Shown here one piece after another: positions 51,109-52,723 of a DNA stretch of 52,723 bases. The notes below the pieces were generated by a model that made no database searches, was not told the DNA's origin, and saw nothing but the letters and a program-made list of their open reading frames with translations. Numbering within the stretch: the first letter of the stretch is position 1; every line of letters begins with the position of its first letter. Origin of the DNA: Blastocatellia bacterium (GTDB lineage: Bacteria; Acidobacteriota; Blastocatellia; UBA7656; JADIYM01); assembly GCA_016705245.1 (NCBI GenBank), contig JADIYM010000027.1:1-52723 (forward strand), written 5' to 3'. A program made the translations under genes and the position numbers.

Positions 51109-51942
51109 ATGATGGAGTCCGAGATGTCAACAAGTGTATTCACCGAGCCCGCGACGCTGGGACGCACGGGCCTGAAAGTCGGCCGCCTCGGCGTCGGCGC
51201 GAGCTACGGTATCGATGCAGCACCGCTCGAGCGAGCGTTCCACGAACACGGGGTCAATTACTTCTACTGGGGCTCGATCAGGCGACGGGGAATGCGGGAC
51301 GCGATTCGGTCGATCGCGAAAACTGATCGCGACAAGCTCGTCGTGGTGCTGCAGTCGTACGACCGGACCGGGGCTCTGATGCGGCCGTTCCACGAGCGCG
51401 GTCTTCGCGCGCTCGGAATCGATCGCGCGGACGTGCTGCTGCTCGGCTGGCACAACTCCTACCCTTCGCGTCGCGTGATCGATGCCGCGCTCGCGCTGAA
51501 GGACGCGGGACTTGCGCGGTTCATCGCGATCAGCGGACACGAGCGTCCACTCTATGCGCGGTATGCGGAGGAGGCGAAACGTGACCCGTCCGCGTCTCCG
51601 TTCGACATCCTCATGTTCCGGTACAACGCGGCGCACCGCGGGGCAGAGTCCGAGATCTTTCCGCATCTCGACGACTCGCCGGCGCGTCCGGGAGTTACGT
51701 GTTACACGGCGACCCGCTGGGGGCAGTTGCTCGATCCGAAGCGGATGCCGCCGGGCGAGCGGCCGATGACGTCGGCCGAGTGCTACCGATTCGTGCTGTC
51801 GAACCCGAAGGTCGACCTGTGCATGACGGGTCCGAAGAACGCGGAGCAACTGGATGCGGCGCTCGAGGCGCTTGCTGCCGGGCCGCTCGACGAGGACGAG
51901 ATGGCTCGCATCCGCTGCATCGGAGCCCACGTGCATGGGTAG
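51109..51942 (+). CDS. Aldo/keto-reductase-superfamily protein with altered catalytic residues
   Basis: Predicted 277 residues from ATG 51109, with GGAAGG eight bases upstream. TIM-barrel layout of the AKR superfamily: TLGRTGLKVGRLGVGASYG at the start, ALDAALALKDAGLARFIAISGH in the middle, and the cofactor-end motif LSNPKVDLCMTGPKNAEQLD. The usual catalytic tetrad is not seen in its place: the FDTAxxYG segment reads VNYFYWGS, and the lysine strand reads LVVVLQSYDR. It may be a non-canonical reductase or a non-catalytic relative. A GTG at 51073 would extend it by 12 residues. Confidence 0.8.
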   Translation: MMESEMSTSVFTEPATLGRTGLKVGRLGVGASYGIDAAPLERAFHEHGVNYFYWGSIRRRGMRDAIRSIAKTDRDKLVVVLQSYDRTGALMRPFHERGLRALGIDRADVLLLGWHNSYPSRRVIDAALALKDAGLARFIAISGHERPLYARYAEEAKRDPSASPFDILMFRYNAAHRGAESEIFPHLDDSPARPGVTCYTATRWGQLLDPKRMPPGERPMTSAECYRFVLSNPKVDLCMTGPKNAEQLDAALEALAAGPLDEDEMARIRCIGAHVHG

Positions 51943-52066
51943 AGTAGACAGGATTACAGGATTTTCAGGATTGACAGGATTCTCTTTGGGCGAATCGCAC
52001 GATGAGCGGTCAACCAAGCCTCAATCCTGTTAATCCTGATAACCCTAATCCTGTCCACTCTCTCAT
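51943..52066. repeat. CAGGATT-type inverted repeat between convergent genes
   Basis: The left arm (about 51945-51981) has agagtagacaggattacag and further caggatt units; the right arm (about 52019-52068) has the complements caatcctgttaatcctgata and cctgtccactctctcatctac. The pairing is imperfect, with a ~35-bp unrelated loop. The left 30 bases are nearly identical to the arm at 48.88 kb. Confidence 0.88.
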
Positions 52067-52723
52067 CTACGGCTTCGTGTACACGTGCGTCGCGATGGCC
52101 CCGTCCGCATTCCGGAACGAAATCGCCACGACCCTGCCCGGCGTCAGGTACTGCGCCAGCGTCTGCCCCGTCAGCAGCGCCCCCTTCTGCGTGACCTTCT
52201 TTCCGCCCTTCACCGACGCCCCGGACACGAACGGAATGCCGTCGACGAAGACGGAAACCGTCGCCGTGAACCCATTGCCCGTCGCCTTGATCTTCGCGTT
52301 GGTCACCTTGACCTTTGTGATCGTAGCCGCGGTCAGTCCACCGCTAACCTCGTTCGACGGGTCGCTCTCCCCATCCTCGTAAGTCGCAGTAACGACGAAG
52401 AAGGAGCCACCGGCCCCGCGCCTGTCGGCAGGTTCGTCTGCGATGCGGGCACCTGGGCAAACAGATTTGCCGGAACGGTCTGAACGTTTGGAGTTGAAGA
52501 GCGATACACGTTGTAGCCCGTGACGGCTCCGCTTGTGACCCGTGCGGCTCGTTCTGCCGCATCCGGCGGGAATCCAAGTGCCGTGGCAACGGCCTCACCG
52601 ACGGGCGTTTCAGCTCGCTTTGCTCCCGTCTCCTCCGATAGCGTCAGTGCTCGTGGCGGCGGGAATGCGGCCGTCGAAGCCTCGTCGGGCGCCTGCCAGA
52701 CTAGCGCCACCGAAACCGGCGCA
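52067..52723 (-). CDS. Partial Fn3-domain protein (5' end outside the window), frameshifted
   Basis: C-terminal part of a surface or secreted protein; its start lies beyond the window end. A fibronectin type III domain is visible: VALVWQAPDEAS and VTGYNVYRSS at the N-terminal side, then VTATYEDGESDPSNEVSG in the other frame, the standard Fn3 end. An Ig/IPT-like beta domain follows (VTNAKIKATGNGFTATVSVFVDG ... AISFRNADGAIATHVYTKP). The two parts are in different frames; adding one G to the four Gs near 52416-52419 (in gcggggcc on the minus strand) joins PTGAGAGGSFFVVTATYEDG. This is the same kind of G-run shortening as in prfB. Confidence 0.78.

Overview
This GC-rich window comes from the chromosome of a Gram-negative bacterium. 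It carries lnt, an outer-membrane-type protein, a type IV pilus prepilin peptidase, arabinose-5-phosphate isomerase, an M13 peptidase, a DUF4870 protein and a full kdp locus. The mix (DUF4870, DUF512 radical SAM, lnt-prfB neighbours, M13 peptidase, carboxypeptidase-regulatory domain proteins) fits Acidobacteriota or a related deep lineage best. That placement is an inference; no rRNA or marker tree is available here.

Layout. 1-4.3 kb (minus): a pseudopilin, an NtrB/PilS-like histidine kinase and the prepilin peptidase, with a 190-bp tandem repeat array between the first two. 4.5-11.4 kb: DUF4870 protein, a PhoU-like DUF47 protein divergent from a small diheme cytochrome, a DUF512 radical SAM protein, a membrane protein plus DUF4129 protein, and arabinose-5-phosphate isomerase. 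11.5-14.5 kb: a MobB-like P-loop protein, a second repeat array, an excisionase-type HTH protein, a surface/periplasmic regulatory-domain protein and an unknown. 14.6-20.8 kb (minus): housekeeping block ispE, tRNA-Gln, prs, rplY, pth, rpsF, rpsR, rplI, dnaB. 20.8-30.0 kb (plus): the potassium block, made of a KdpD catalytic half, kdpE, a 97-bp repeat array, a probable KdpE operator, an outer-membrane protein, a small membrane ORF, kdpF, kdpA, kdpB (broken), kdpC and a separate KdpD sensor half. 30.1-34.0 kb (minus): CAP-domain, TPR, membrane and T2SSG-domain proteins. 34.5-41.8 kb (plus): hpt, lipA, lnt, prfB, ftsK. 42.2-48.9 kb (plus): isopropylmalate-synthase-like enzyme, a coiled-coil unknown, M20 peptidase, family 9 glycosyltransferase and a three-gene uncharacterised membrane module. 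49.0-52.7 kb: M13 peptidase, a divergent aldo/keto-reductase-like protein, and the 3' end of an Fn3-domain protein.

Two features dominate beyond the genes. First, the intergenic DNA is full of repeats: (i) a 32-bp element in alternating orientation at three loci; (ii) long perfect inverted repeats whose arms have an 8-nt internal period, at many gene ends; (iii) CAGGATT-type inverted repeats at convergent gene ends; (iv) a 97-bp array before the kdp genes. Second, several genes contain one- or two-base indels. One of them destroys the GGQ motif of prfB, which is essential, so at least part of these lesions are very probably sequencing or assembly errors. This matters when judging the broken kdpB. 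I found no CRISPR array, transposase, prophage or recognisable defence system. The strongest candidates for something undescribed are the repeat families and the membrane module at 46.9-48.9 kb.
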